A stretch of DNA of 64,000 nucleotides from Rheum nobile. Lineage: Eukaryota; Streptophyta; Magnoliopsida; Caryophyllales; Polygonaceae. This document shows positions 48,502 through 59,499 of the stretch, one piece after another. The stretch covers positions 1,798,001-1,862,000 of the forward strand of contig WOAB01000527.1 of assembly GCA_027886185.1 (NCBI GenBank), read 5' to 3'. The translations under genes were made by a program, and so were the position numbers. The notes under the pieces were generated by a model. That model searched no databases. It was given only the letters and a program-made list of their open reading frames with translations, and had not been told where the DNA came from. Positions within the stretch are counted from its first letter, which is position 1. Each line of letters begins with the position of its first letter.

Positions 48502-48547
48502 CGCTTGAAAAAGAAGTTGGTCATCAATAATCCACTAAGAGATTGCG

Positions 48548-50479
48548 TCAGACATCTGACGCGTCCATGGTGGCATCACCATCCTGTATGCCGTCATCCG
48601 TTTCGACAAGGACTTTCTGAACTGAATCTTCCATTCCTGAGTCCAAGCATGGATCAAACCCACCCTCATTTGGTTTGGTGATTGAATCCATTTCCCTTGA
48701 GCATTCATCCTGTAACGGCGGGTCACTGGAATGCTCTCCAGAAAAGGTTTGAGATACAAGCAAGGTGTCTGATCTTCTTGGAGACCGAATAGACGACGGC
48801 TTTGCTTGGCTTGAATTATGGTTTTGCTTTTTGATGGAAACGGCCCCACCAACCTCTTTTCCAATCTTGTTATTGATTTTCATATCCAAATCTCTTGCTA
48901 ACAATTTACCAGTAGAAATATCCTTTTTCAGCCCTCGTGGATTATCTTTTGGCAATATCTTTGAAGGAGTAGTTATGGTAACTGAAATATCCTTTAAGGA
49001 TTGGCTTCCCTTATTTCCAGATTTGTCGGGATTCTGTTTGCCTTTTGCTTTGTCCTTTCCTATCTTTTTCCCGCCCAAATCTTTCTTCTTATTTTTCTCC
49101 TTATCTTGCGCCTTCCCCAATTGTGCAGAGCTGGGAACCGATTCCTTAAAAGTCTCCTCATTAACAATCTCCGAATTCTCAGTAACGATCTCAGAATCCT
49201 CAACAACTGAGGAAAGAATATTGAAACGTGATCCGGAAGCAACTATGTTTTCCTTTCCTGAATTTCCTTCCACAGCTTTCCCCAAATTTCGTGCAGCCGG
49301 TTGAACCGGGTTCGGAATTGTGTGAGGTGATCCATCCTGAGCCGGCCTCATGTTCGCATGGCTACCTGCCTCAGAACCGGTTGCAGTAGCCGAAGTTTGT
49401 CGATTGGTTGCTTCCCCGGAATTCCCTTTCCCGCCCTGAAAAGCTTTGTTCCTCTTCCTTTCAACATGATTAGGTAACATCCATCCACCATACAGTTCCA
49501 TATGTTCCAGCGATAGCATTTCGATGGTGGACAAGTCATCACTAGGCAGAGGTTGGTCAGTACATTGCTCGAGAACATGACCAATTCGACCACATTTAAA
49601 ACAAATCATACGAAGGCCTTCATACTGGATCTTCCATACTCTGCCATTGAGACGGAACTTGGACATGAGGGGCTTAGTAATATCCAACTCCACACTCAAT
49701 CTAGTGAACCTTCCTCTTTCAGCGGCACTCGTAGTTCTATCAATCTTCATTACTCGCCCCACCTTAGCACCGATTTTATTGAGAATCCCAGCATCGAAAT
49801 ATTCCATTGAGAGGTTTGGAATCCGAATCCATGCAGTAATGACCTTGATCGGTTCCTCACATGCCACAAAGTTCGGCCTCCATCTTTGTATCGTCGGGTA
49901 GCTATCTCCTATAATCCATAGTCCATCAATCAAGACATGATTGAAGTCTTCGTTGTTGCGGAATCGTATGACATAATAGTCATTTCCAATGTCGACCATG
50001 GTGAATTCGCCTTTTAATTTCCATTTCTGAACCAGACTCTTCCGCAGGTACATGTATCCGACAGAGCGCCCAAACACTTTGACAATAATGGAGTTTATCC
50101 AAGGTTGTCGAATTCTTCTTTTGTCTTCAGCCGAGAGCAGAATGGTAGGGCAGGCTTGGTCTTCGAATTGTGGGTGAACATTATCAACAAGATCATCATC
50201 TTGAATCTCTTCCTCCCAGAATGGATTGGAATATTCCATCACATTGGCCGCCGACGACCCTCTTGTAACTGAGTCCTTATAAGATGATGCAGGGCCCAGT
50301 TTCTTCCCACCCAGGTCCAGGAAGTCTTCCAGCACATACTCAAAAGCATCCTTGTTTCCACGTTTCATTTTCTTTGTTGATCGTTTTAACAAATCCAGTT
50401 CATCCGAGGAGGACGAGAAAGAATTTCCGAAAGCCAGGGGACTTCCGGTGGCCGGGGTAGGTGCGCGAGGGGAGACCAT
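48548..50479 (-). CDS. LINE ORF1: DUF4283-zinc knuckle nucleic-acid-binding protein, open frame
   Basis: 643 codons without a break, starting MVSPRAPTPATGS and separated from ORF2 by 46 bp. Residues ~115-205 are a DUF4283 domain (WINSIIVKVFGRSVGYMYL, YYVIRFRNNEDF, VLIDGLWIIGD, TIQRWRPNF). About 215-300 are the linked segment AWIRIPNLSMEYFD to DITKPLMSKF. A CCHC knuckle follows (CFKCGRIGHVLEQC), then a long low-complexity basic/acidic tail. In plant L1 this is the RNA-binding ORF1 that packages the transcript. That it stays open while ORF2 is wrecked may be chance or youth of the copy. Confidence 0.85.
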   Translation of the reverse strand: MVSPRAPTPATGSPLAFGNSFSSSSDELDLLKRSTKKMKRGNKDAFEYVLEDFLDLGGKKLGPASSYKDSVTRGSSAANVMEYSNPFWEEEIQDDDLVDNVHPQFEDQACPTILLSAEDKRRIRQPWINSIIVKVFGRSVGYMYLRKSLVQKWKLKGEFTMVDIGNDYYVIRFRNNEDFNHVLIDGLWIIGDSYPTIQRWRPNFVACEEPIKVITAWIRIPNLSMEYFDAGILNKIGAKVGRVMKIDRTTSAAERGRFTRLSVELDITKPLMSKFRLNGRVWKIQYEGLRMICFKCGRIGHVLEQCTDQPLPSDDLSTIEMLSLEHMELYGGWMLPNHVERKRNKAFQGGKGNSGEATNRQTSATATGSEAGSHANMRPAQDGSPHTIPNPVQPAARNLGKAVEGNSGKENIVASGSRFNILSSVVEDSEIVTENSEIVNEETFKESVPSSAQLGKAQDKEKNKKKDLGGKKIGKDKAKGKQNPDKSGNKGSQSLKDISVTITTPSKILPKDNPRGLKKDISTGKLLARDLDMKINNKIGKEVGGAVSIKKQNHNSSQAKPSSIRSPRRSDTLLVSQTFSGEHSSDPPLQDECSREMDSITKPNEGGFDPCLDSGMEDSVQKVLVETDDGIQDGDATMDASDV

Positions 50480-50551
50480 TCAGAGTGAATTAGGGTTTTT
50501 TAAATAATACACAACAAATCCCTGCAAAACAAAGTTGTTAGTAGTAGGTGT

Positions 50552-51865
50552 GTTTTAATTCGGACCATTTTTTCCTTGTTGTATGATTGTTTCCAAGTTA
50601 GTAGAATAAAGATTAATATAATAAGGTTTTTTATAATGTTTGCCCAAGCTCATTTTTTATAATATTTTTTTTAGCTACTAGTTTAATATTATTTTTAAGG
50701 GTTTATCCATTCTCTATTATAGAATATTTTATAGATAGTTTTATACTTTAACTTTAGAGTGTGCATATGGGCACACACTAGAAAAATCGATATAATAACG
50801 ATTGATATATGTTAATAATACTCGTTATGAAAATTGTACCCTAAAAGTAATGTGTAAATTCATTTAAAAAAATAAACTCATATATTAAAAATATTTAACA
50901 AATCTTTTCACATTAAGCCATTTATATATTAGAAAAATCGATATAAAACTAGTAAATGTCCTTGTGCCCAGATTCTTGTAAACTGTCACACCATATATAA
51001 TATATATTCAAATTGTTTAAAGTTAATTTGTATATAAAGTGACAATGAAAAAAATATAGTTGAACGAAACAATAATAAGACGATGAGAAATTGAATTAAT
51101 CAAGTGATGACACATAAGACTGTACGTAGTATGTAGGTTAAGGTTTTAAATATTTTGAATGAATTAAATAATTACAATTACGTCGTGTATCATAACAATT
51201 TTATAAAGAATAGACTTGAAGTTCAATACAAATCAACCGTAAAAATTAATTTGTAGATTTATCAATCTTACTACATTGTTCTGTATTGATTTTCAAGAAT
51301 ATAAATCGACATTTCATAATGAATATCATAATTATTTTGTATCAACCAAATTATATATTGGAGTCTAATATAATTTATACGTTCCATTGAATATAATCAA
51401 CCGTAATAGAAGTCGTTTAGGATTTATGAATTCATACGAATTTTGTGTACAGTCATTAAAAATTTAATGAACCATATTTTAATAATCAAAATAATCTACT
51501 ACTTATAATCATTTGATCAAAAAAGCCTAATACTTTAAGATATAGTCAAATCTATTTAAAATTGATAAGATACTTATTAATAAATTATTTATTATGAAAC
51601 ATATAAATTTATGGTTAAGATAACATCCTATAGATGTGGAGTTTATTTTAATGTAATATATTTGATAGCATAATATACATATAAAGGTAAGTTCAAAAAA
51701 TATAAAAGATTAAGTATACATGAATAATTAAATGTGCTTATGTGATATAGTTCATATCTGACATATATAAGACATAAATTGTACTTAGTATATAATATAT
51801 CCATATATAGATTTTTTGAAAAAGTTTAATCATAAACTTTGTTTTTATTTCCTTTTTCAAAATTA
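50552..51865. other. AT-rich spacer
   Basis: 1.3 kb, extremely AT-rich, no ORF over 60 codons. A short sequence GAAAAATCGATATAA occurs twice (50782 and 50936), next to GGGCACACACTAG at about 50770 and, on the other strand, ACTAGT near 50950. This may be scars of small elements but is not strong enough to call. Confidence 0.5.
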
Positions 51866-52125
51866 GAGTGCGGTTCCGGTGCGGAGCACTCTTCCCGTGC
51901 GGACGTGCGGACATGCACTATAGGGCCTTATTTGTGCACTTTAGAGCCTTATTTGTGCACTTTTGTAAAAAAATTGAAAAATGCTTGGAAAACAATTTGT
52001 AAAAGAAATTATTTTTTTTGAAAAAGTGCACAAATAAGACATTAAAGTGCACAAATAAGGCCCTAAAGTGCATGCTCCACACGTCCGCACGCACGGGAAG
52101 AGTGCTCCGCATATGATCCAAATTC
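51866..52125. mobile_element. Mutator-type MITE, 260 bp, with 10-bp target duplication
   Basis: TTCAAAATTA flanks both sides (51856-51865 and 52126-52135). The two halves are inverted repeats of ~110 bp: TGCGGAGCACTCTTCCCGTG at the left equals the complement at the right, followed in both arms by CATGCACT-TAGGGCCTTATT and two TTATTTGTGCACTTT repeats. The centre (51985-52018) is an A/T-rich loop. The 9-10-bp duplication fits the Mutator superfamily. Its right edge lies ~105 bp upstream of the GEX1-like TATA box. Confidence 0.9.
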
Positions 52126-52135
52126 TTCAAAATTA

Positions 52136-52400
52136 TTTGTCTGTATTTAAGAAAGTGAAAAGGCCGGTTTGAGTTTCTTCATTTGCCACTCGCGCCAAAT
52201 AACTTCAACTTCCACTTAATTTCCCCTGCACTATATAAACCGATTGCAACCCATCAATTCCCTCTCTCTTTCGATTCGGCCTTCCGAATTCAACTCTAAA
52301 CAGATGCAGATTATCCAATTCTGAACTCCCCCGATTCTCCCTAGACAGTTTGAGCGCAAAAACAGCAGTTACTACTTTATTCCGTTCCTTAATTTCCAAG
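52136..52400 (+). promoter_or_regulatory. Core promoter and first leader exon of the GEX1-like gene
   Basis: TATA box CTATATAAAC at 52231-52240, so transcription should start near 52265. The leader runs to a donor at ~52399 (AATTTCCAAG, then GTTTGATTTC) and is spliced to an acceptor at ~53155 (GATCAG), 30 bp before the ATG. Confidence 0.6.
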
Positions 52401-52705
52401 GTTTGATTTCTTATTCTTGTGTAGTTTCTCTTTTCTATACTTCTCATTTGATTATGATTAATGTATGCTTCAAAGAGTCTTTCATTTGTCTGATTACGTG
52501 ATGTGATGATCAAATTGCGAACTCGTACCACTGCGTTTAGTTTGAGGCTGAAATTTTGTTTGGTTCAGTGCATACCATGTGTTTGCTTTAATTCCTTTGG
52601 TATATGGTAGACGTTATTTGTACTCCGATTGAGAATGAATGAATTAGGAGATTTATGGAAGAGAATCTGATCTTGATAATATTTCCAAAACGGTTTTCAT
52701 TAGAG

Positions 52706-53139
52706 ATTAAGGTGTGTTGTATTTGATTTTAATGCGAGACATGCGTGAATGGTAATAAATTTCATAGTGCAAGTGATTGTCTTATTGGCTACCTAATTTG
52801 GGATTTGCATTTGCACATGAAGAAACAAATCAGTATTTTTCACTTAATGGTTACTATTCTTTACTTTAATTTGTGATCTGTAATTTGTTTGATGACAAAT
52901 CACACCGGCTTCTCATTGCATATTAAGGTGTGTTGTATTTGATTTTAATGCGAGACATGCGTGAATGGATATAAATTTTATAGTGCAAGTGATTGTCTTA
53001 TTTGCTACCTAATTTGGGATTTGCATTTGGACATGAAGAAACAAATCAGTACTTTTTACTTAATGGTTACTATTCCTTACTTTAATTTGTGATCTGTAAT
53101 TGTTATGATGACAATTCACACCGGCTTCTCATTGCATAT
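52706..53139 (+). repeat. Tandem duplication of 217 bp in the leader intron
   Basis: TTAAGGTGTGTTGTATTTG to CACACCGGCTTCTCATTGC occurs at 52706-52922 and again at 52923-53139 with only a few differences. It lies inside the predicted 5' UTR intron of the GEX1-like gene. Confidence 0.9.
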
Positions 53140-53184
53140 TCTGCATATGATCAGGTGATCCAACCGAGTGAAAGAACTTGAGAA

Positions 53185-56023
53185 ATGTTAACAAATCGTA
53201 GTTCTGTTTGTATTTTGGTTGTTTTCCTCTCAATTCTGTCAAAGGGCGCGTCATGGGGATGGTTCTCTTCTGCCTCTTCGTCTGCTTCTTCACATTCAAC
53301 CGGTGAATCCTACTCCAAGAGTAAGATAAGTCTAGATGCCGCGGTTGCTAAGTTCTCCATGGAGTCTCCAAAGGATCGAAAGACGATGGAGCGTCTTGAG
53401 GAAGCCAGGAGAAAGATGGGTGGCTCAAACCCTTGTTGGTTAAGGGCTTATGGAAACCTCTTCTCGTCATGCTCAGAGATTTTCGCTGAAGAGGAGAGAA
53501 GACGAAGGCTTGCTTGGGATCTTAGTGTGTGTTTTCAGAGGGACTCGGGAAGATCGCCTTTCCCGTCTTGTGGCGAAAAGGCCTCCATGATTGATTGCTT
53601 GCAGAAGCTGAACAATGATGAGCACAAGATATATCTCGAGTTCTACCTTGAAACCAATTCCATATGCCATCAATTACAGTTAATCACAACAACCTTTGTT
53701 TATCTGTTTTTTTTTTAGTTTAATCTCTGATAAATCTTGAATTTTTGATGTAGGTCTAAAGCATTCAGCATCCATGTGGAAAGCTTGGTAAACGAATTGA
53801 AAGACTCGGCTCAGTTTGCAGAGGACAAGCTGGAAAGCATTGAAGAGAAGTCAAGCCATCTTCTGCGTAGTTCGGATCAATTGCACGAGTCTTTGACTTC
53901 AATCGATCTCCAAACCACTCAAGTTAGTGATACTCTAAGGAACATGGTTGATCATGTGAACACTATCCTAACACATTCGAAGGATCTTCAACAACAAGCT
54001 CAAGGGATCGCGGCTTCTCAAACCGAGCTTTTAGATGGGCAAGAAAAGACCAGGGAGAAGCTGGAGGAAGACATGGGAAAAGTCCAGGATTCCTACACCG
54101 AATTGGGCCGAGAGATTGATAGTTTGCAAGTCAAGTCTGCTGAGATTGAGAAGGAGATCAACAGATATGGAGAGGCCATGTTTTCAAGAATGGAAACTCT
54201 CCAAGGGAAAGCAGACGACATCGACAACAAGGCCATTCATTCGTTAGACAAGCAACAAGAGCTTCTTGATGGCCAAACCAAAGCCTTTGAAGGTCTTCAG
54301 TCCATGACTCGGTACCAATCACAAGCACTTGAAGAAAGCAGGTTCATATGCCAATCCCTAAGGCTTTATTTGGCTACACTTGATTTTTCAACTACTTATA
54401 AACAAAAACTCTTTATAAACTCCATCACCTAACAAACCCTAAAATTTACTAACAACGGAATCTGTTTCGGTTCATAGGCTTGCATTGCAAGGACTGCAGG
54501 AACTCGCGCAGGGGCAACACGAAAAGCTTCTCCATCAGCAAGATCAACTCCTACAAGCTCATGAGCACTTGGCTGAAAAATCAAGATCCATTTTGGCTGC
54601 TCAGGTTTACATACATTTTCAAATCCTATGTCTAGCAAACCAGTTTCAACTCTTTAGACCATCTCCAATAGTGGTACTAAGAGTACCATAAGGGTTGACA
54701 TTTTTCTGATTTTTTAATTTTAATAAATGCTTATGATACTCAACTCCATTCCCACCATTAACAATGCTCTTATATTTCCCGAAATTCAGGAAACTTTCGA
54801 ATCAAAGCAAGCCAACATGTTAACGGCGCTAGACAGGCTTTTCGCTCTGCAAAAGGCACTGCTTCTAGAATCCAGGCTGATCAAAACTTGCTTTGTCTAC
54901 TGCATCATCATCTTCTTAACTTACATGTTCACAGGCGCCAAGCAAACGCACACCGTAAGGTTCAAGCTTTACATAGGTACAATCTCAATTAAACACTTAA
55001 TAACCCAAACAGACTTTGTTACACACTATTGCCTTCTAATCAGAATTACAAATTGTGTTCTTATAAGGCTTAAGCACATCTTTCTTGCTCGAATTCGCAA
55101 CACTGCGCTTCACCAGCTTCGAAGATGTTCAACAATCACGGCTTATAAACGCAATCCGTCTGAGTTATGTCATCTTCTCAGGAGTTCAGCTTCTTTACTC
55201 CTATTTCACATACAGGTTAGCTCTTTTCTGTACTATTTAGGGCTCATTTGGTAACTCTATTAGTTTCTAATATCTAAGAGTTATCATATCTTAGTAGTCA
55301 TTTTAATTCTTAAAATTGCCAACTAAAACTGGAAACTCATGGACTTACCAAACGGATCGTTTGATAACCCTATGAGTTTCTAATATCTAGTAGTTTTTTA
55401 GGATTCAAACGCAATAATCAGAGAAAACGAAATAAAGAACACAAGAATTGTTAACCCAGTTCGTCACAAAATTGACTACGTCTAGGAGTGCTGTCATGGG
55501 TATTTATGCTAAGGATCGAAACCCTAATCAGTCTCAAAAGACCCGTCTGTATAAAAGGCCCAAAAATCTTCGGTGTACATTCCATCAGGCTCCATAACCC
55601 AACATAATTATCATATTTTAGTAGTCACCTTAATTCTCAAAATTGCCAACTAAAATTGGAAACTCATAGACTTATCAAACGAGCACTAAGTAATACATGC
55701 TCATATTTTTCCTTGATTAAAATGTAATGATACAAAATGTATGACAAAGTCTTGTACAATATGATAGAGACTATGAAGCCATGAACCATCAAATGCTGGT
55801 GATGCTGATGGATAAGGTGAACGGCATGGTGAGGAGGGAAAACGAGCTTTGTTGGGAGGCTGACGATGACAGTGACGTGGACTGGCCTACGTGGGTCGAG
55901 GAAGAGCTTCCTGAACACGTGGACTATGTTGAAGATCCTGACTACGTGTCGCCGGATAGGGTTGGACAGAACTTGATCATGAGCACCCCGGAAAGATCGA
56001 GATATAACCTTAGACGCCGATGA
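53185..56023 (+). CDS. GEX1: GEX1/Kar5-type nuclear-fusion membrane protein
   Basis: Exons 53185-53678, 53754-54341, 54478-54604, 54790-54976, 55068-55215 and 55768-56023 join in frame to 599 aa. Residues 1-24 are a signal peptide (SSVCILVVFLSILSKGASWG). About 30-164 are the Cys-rich Kar5-like domain (NPCWLRAYGNLFSSC, LSVCFQ, FPSCG, MIDCLQKLN, SICHQLQ). 165-~425 are a long coiled coil (LEDMGKVQ-type heptads, LDGQEKTREKLEED, LDKQQELLDGQ). Three hydrophobic spans follow (TCFVYCIIIFLTYMF, LYIGLSTSFLLEFA, LSYVIFSGVQLLYSYF), then an acidic tail ending STPERSRYNLRRR. Kar5/Brambleberry/GEX1 proteins sit in the nuclear envelope/ER and are needed for fusion of nuclei in gametophytes and zygotes. Expression is expected to be germline-biased. 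Intact. Exon 1 uses the donor inside CACAGTTAATC. Confidence 0.92.
55238..55686. mobile_element. hAT-like MITE with nested insertion, in GEX1 intron 5
   Basis: The left end TTAGGGCTCATTTGGTAA is inverted at the right as the complement of TTATCAAACGAGCACTAA. Internal blocks (TATCATAT-TTAGTAGTCA, AATTGCCAACTAAAA-TGGAAACTCAT) occur twice. Between them, about 55395-55610 is unlike the rest: AACCCAGTTCGTC, GACTACGTCTAGGAGTG and TATAAAAGG resemble parts of Copia-type short LTRs. Intron splicing should be unaffected. Confidence 0.55.
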
Positions 56024-56234
56024 TTAAAATGATTATGTCTTGGAGTTCAAGTATGAAGTATGTAAGATAAGTTTGTAAAGCATTTTATATAAGTTGATAA
56101 TTAATAGTTACTATTGTGTGGGTGGAGGAAGGAAGATGAGAGTAAAGACAAATATTTAAGATTACTAATATATAAGTTTAACATAAATATCTTTAAATGA
56201 CATTAAGAAATGTAAAAAAAAAAAAAATTATATA
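56024..56234 (+). other. 3' UTR of the GEX1-like gene
   Basis: Ordinary AT-rich sequence ending in a poly-A run at 56214-56227 next to the TIR element. Confidence 0.4.
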
Positions 56235-57382
56235 GGAAAAGTATCATGTGCGAAAGTTTATTAACGGACAAAATACGAAAGAATTATAACCGTCCGATTT
56301 GCTTCAGTTTTTTGCATTGTTACACGCGCTTTCAAATATTTTTTTTCGCTCCATCTGTTCGCTTCAGCCTTCTTTTTTTCGCTTCAGCTTTTCTAATTTT
56401 TTTTTTCTAATTTTTTTTTGCATTGTTATACGAACTTGCACTTTTTTTTATTCATTTGCACTTCCTCCTTAACCAATTGCACTTCTGTTTAACAGCTTGC
56501 ACTTTCGTTCTATTCGCTTGCACTTATTCATTATTCTGATGCACTTTATGTTCGCTTACTTGTATTTTAAATATTTTTTAATATCATATTTGCTTGCAGT
56601 TTCTGTTCACTTACTTGCACTTTACTTTGTATTTTCATGTACTTTCTTCCTATTGGCTTGCACTTTCGTCATTTCACTTGCACTTATTCATTATTCTGAT
56701 GCACTTTCTGTTCACTTACTTGCACTTTACTTCGTATTCTCATGCACTTTCTTCCTATTGGCTTGCACTTTCTGTTATTTAATCTCTTGAACCTAAAGTG
56801 CAAGCATATAAGAAAAAAAATGCAATCAGAAAACATAAAGTGCAAGCATATAAGAAAAAAGTGCAAGCAAATCAACACAAAATGCAAGAAAATAAACACA
56901 AAGTGCGAACAAATACAATGTGCATTCGAATATACACAATGTGCAAGCAGAATAAACAAATGTTCAATGAAAACATAAAGTGCAAGCATATAAGAAAAAA
57001 GTGCAAGCAAAAAAATACAAAGTGCAAACGAATAAACACAAGGTGTATTCGAATATACACAATGTGCAAACTAATAAATAAAAGTGCAATCAGAAAACAT
57101 AAAGTGTAAAAAAATAAACACAAAGTACAAGTAAACATAAGGTGCATTCGAATATACACAATGTGCAAGCAGAATAAATAAATGTGTGATGAAAACATAA
57201 AGTGCAAGCATATAAGAAAAAAGTGCAAGTAAAACAAAACAAAGTGCAAGAAAATAAATACAAAGTGCAAACAAACATAATAAAGCGGGTGTAATGACAC
57301 ACTCCATAGCGCTGGCCACGGTGGACGGCTGAAGATCTTTCGTATTTTGTATTTTAACAGTCTTTCACACCTGAACCGCGTC

Positions 57383-57387
<5 letters not shown>
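56235..57387. mobile_element. TIR element with inverted GCACTT-motif interior, next to (TA)n
   Basis: The outer ~70 bp are imperfect inverted repeats sharing GTGCGAAAG-TT-TTAA, ACAAAATACGAAAGA and CCGTCC. The left flank is TATATA and the right flank is a (TA)n tract (57388-57441). The left interior (56435-56780) holds 13 GCACTT words in one orientation (CTTGCACTTTCTG, GATGCACTTT). The right interior (56795-57275) holds 12 complementary AAGTGC words (AAAGTGCAAGCATATAAG). Each half is itself a diverged tandem repeat of ~150-170 bp. The Leu/Cys/Phe-rich frames here come from the repeat and are not genes. Confidence 0.75.
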
Positions 57388-57441
<54 letters not shown>

Positions 57442-57444
<3 letters not shown>

Positions 57445-58114
57445 TTTATTAAATAAGTGAGTAGTGGGATTACACGTTTATTAAAATTAATAGAAATAAT
57501 TTTGCCAAAACAAAGCCTATGTTGATATATTTGAAGTTCTTGGTTGACTGCTATGGAAATTTGACTGCAATCGAGATATAACGTATGCTTTTCTTGTTCT
57601 TAAATCAATTTTCTTGACTGCAGTCGAGATATAACATCACAATCACCCTCAAAAGCAGTGTTTATTTTTTATGATTTATTTACCGATTATAGAATGGAGG
57701 TGGGACAAGAGGACAAATTATTGTGTTGAAATTGCATGACCACCACCACCAAAATTTGCAAGCAGTGGCACCGGCCCACCAGTCACCGTGATTTAAGGGT
57801 TGATGGCCACATCCACATAAAGCTTCATTTAAATTAAGTTTGCCGACTAAATGTTTTCTATTCTAATGATTTATAAATGCTTAATGGTAAAATTAAAATT
57901 GGACATTTATGAATTAGGTAGGTAAGAAAATGGACTCTTAAGTATTGGTATATACGTAGTATGTAACTATTATGAACGAGTTGATAAGCTTGAATATTTA
58001 GAAGATTAAATGTATCACAATTCACAAGTGTTATATAAGTTTAATACAGAGTAAATTAGATGAATTATTCATCTTTTTTATTTTATTTTCAAATATTGTA
58101 TGTCACCCTTGACC
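57442..58114. other. Intergenic spacer
   Basis: AT-rich. A 22-bp word (GACTGCA-TCGAGATATAAC) occurs twice near 57560 and 57620. No gene. Confidence 0.4.
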
Positions 58115-58745
58115 AGGGGCGGAACTGGGGGGGGGAGGGGGGTCCCATGCCCTCCCTTTCGTCTCGAGTTTTTTTTTTCTCCCCGCTCATTCTTTATATT
58201 ATTTTTTTTAAGGAATTTCGGTGTGTATTCTTGAGTTTAAGGGTACTCCGATCTAACTTCATGTATTTCTTGCACTCAAATTATGAGAATTTGCTAATAA
58301 AATATTTAAATTAATACCCGGACCATCTCAATTTGAATTCTGAAACAACAACTCATTTTCGATCTTATAAATTCGAATTGTGATGGTTAGAGTATTTCGA
58401 TTTAGGTATAGATTTGCTTGAATTAATTTATTTATAATTCAAACTTAATTTAATTTGATTGGCGTGTTAACAAACTTTTATTAAATTGAATTATTCTAAA
58501 AAGGAATATAGACAAATTTATTGTTCGAATTAGAGATTATCAATTTCAAGTGTTTGAGTCTCCGACTATTCCTAATAAACTTAAAAACGTTGATGGAGAT
58601 TAATGTTGATTTTCAAGAAAGAAAAGTATGAAAAGAGAATGCACGTGTGATTGATATTAATATTATTTATAACTATTTTATTTAATATTAATATAATATT
58701 AAAAAATATGATATCCCTCTTTCAGAATTCTCTGGTTCCGCCATA
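58115..58745. mobile_element. Possible small TIR element with GGCGGAAC ends
   Basis: GGGGCGGAACTGG at the left and the complement of CTCTGGTTCCGCC at the right form short inverted ends about 620 bp apart. This end type is common in plant non-autonomous elements. A poly-G run (58128-58142) follows the left end. No ORF. Superfamily not decided. Confidence 0.4.
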
Positions 58746-59499
58746 TATATAGGCCTTAATTAATGTAAAAGATGTACAAACAAAAAATAAGAATATATTT
58801 TTAGAATTCTTACCTTAATAACTTGATAACATATTATATTGAATGAACATACAAAATACACTGGTCCACCTTACTAAAAATACTCTCATATTAATCTAAT
58901 AAAAATTATAAAATGAGCTGCATTTATTCATTTAACACAGTAATAATTTTCTAAAGGTATAGATTAAACAACTTAATGTGAAATTCTTTATTAAATATTA
59001 TTAAAATAGTAGTGTTAATTTTTTAAATGATTTTAAGCATTTTTTTTTTATCGAACAATTTCCAAAATGAATACTTATAACCTATTTTCTAAAGATATAG
59101 GTTAAAAAACCAAAACAACACTTCAAAAAAAAAGAGACCAAAACAACAAATCTTCAATTTCAAAACGTTATTTTATTCATAAGATACACCATACCATTAC
59201 AATTATACTTATCAACTGAAATTTTCGAGTTCTTCTCTTACATTGGTATACCACTTTTACAGGACAAAAATTTCCTTGTTTCGTATCATTGGTAATTATA
59301 TTTTACCTTAATTTACATTTTTGGTGGGTGTGACAACCTACCAACTTTGGTTCTAATTCTCAGTTTTTCAAAATACTAATAGAAAGTTTATGGCACTGAA
59401 TCAATAATTTAATAATCAGTTGAATTTCTTAGCTGATGAGCATACGATATGTGTAACTATAGAGTGGAGTCAGTTCTTTTCTATTTATGACAGTATGAT
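58746..59499. other. Intergenic spacer
   Basis: AT-rich; no gene or TE end recognised. Confidence 0.4.

Larger units (their letters stand above)
44352..50539 (-). mobile_element. Full-length L1-type LINE with RNase H (inactive)
   Basis: Flanked by a 12-bp target duplication AGTAGTAGGTGT at 44341-44352 and 50540-50551, with the last base ambiguous against the poly-T tail (44351-44361 on plus). On the minus strand it carries ORF1 (50479-48548) and ORF2 (48501-44406). Length 6.2 kb. ORF1 is open throughout, while ORF2 has several stops and frameshifts and an altered catalytic box. It belongs to a different subfamily from the LINE at 14-29 kb, since the protein sequences differ widely. Confidence 0.95.

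Noticed and set aside
50760..50960. GGGCACACACTAG and an inverted ACTAGT with GGGCACA as possible Helitron ends
   Set aside because: The hairpin is weak and the base after CTAG is A in one case. No homology to the two convincing Helitron ends.
56497..57319. Leu/Cys/Phe-rich frames resembling multi-span membrane proteins
   Set aside because: Translation of the GCACTT/AAGTGC array in both directions; no homology and a repeat origin is clear.
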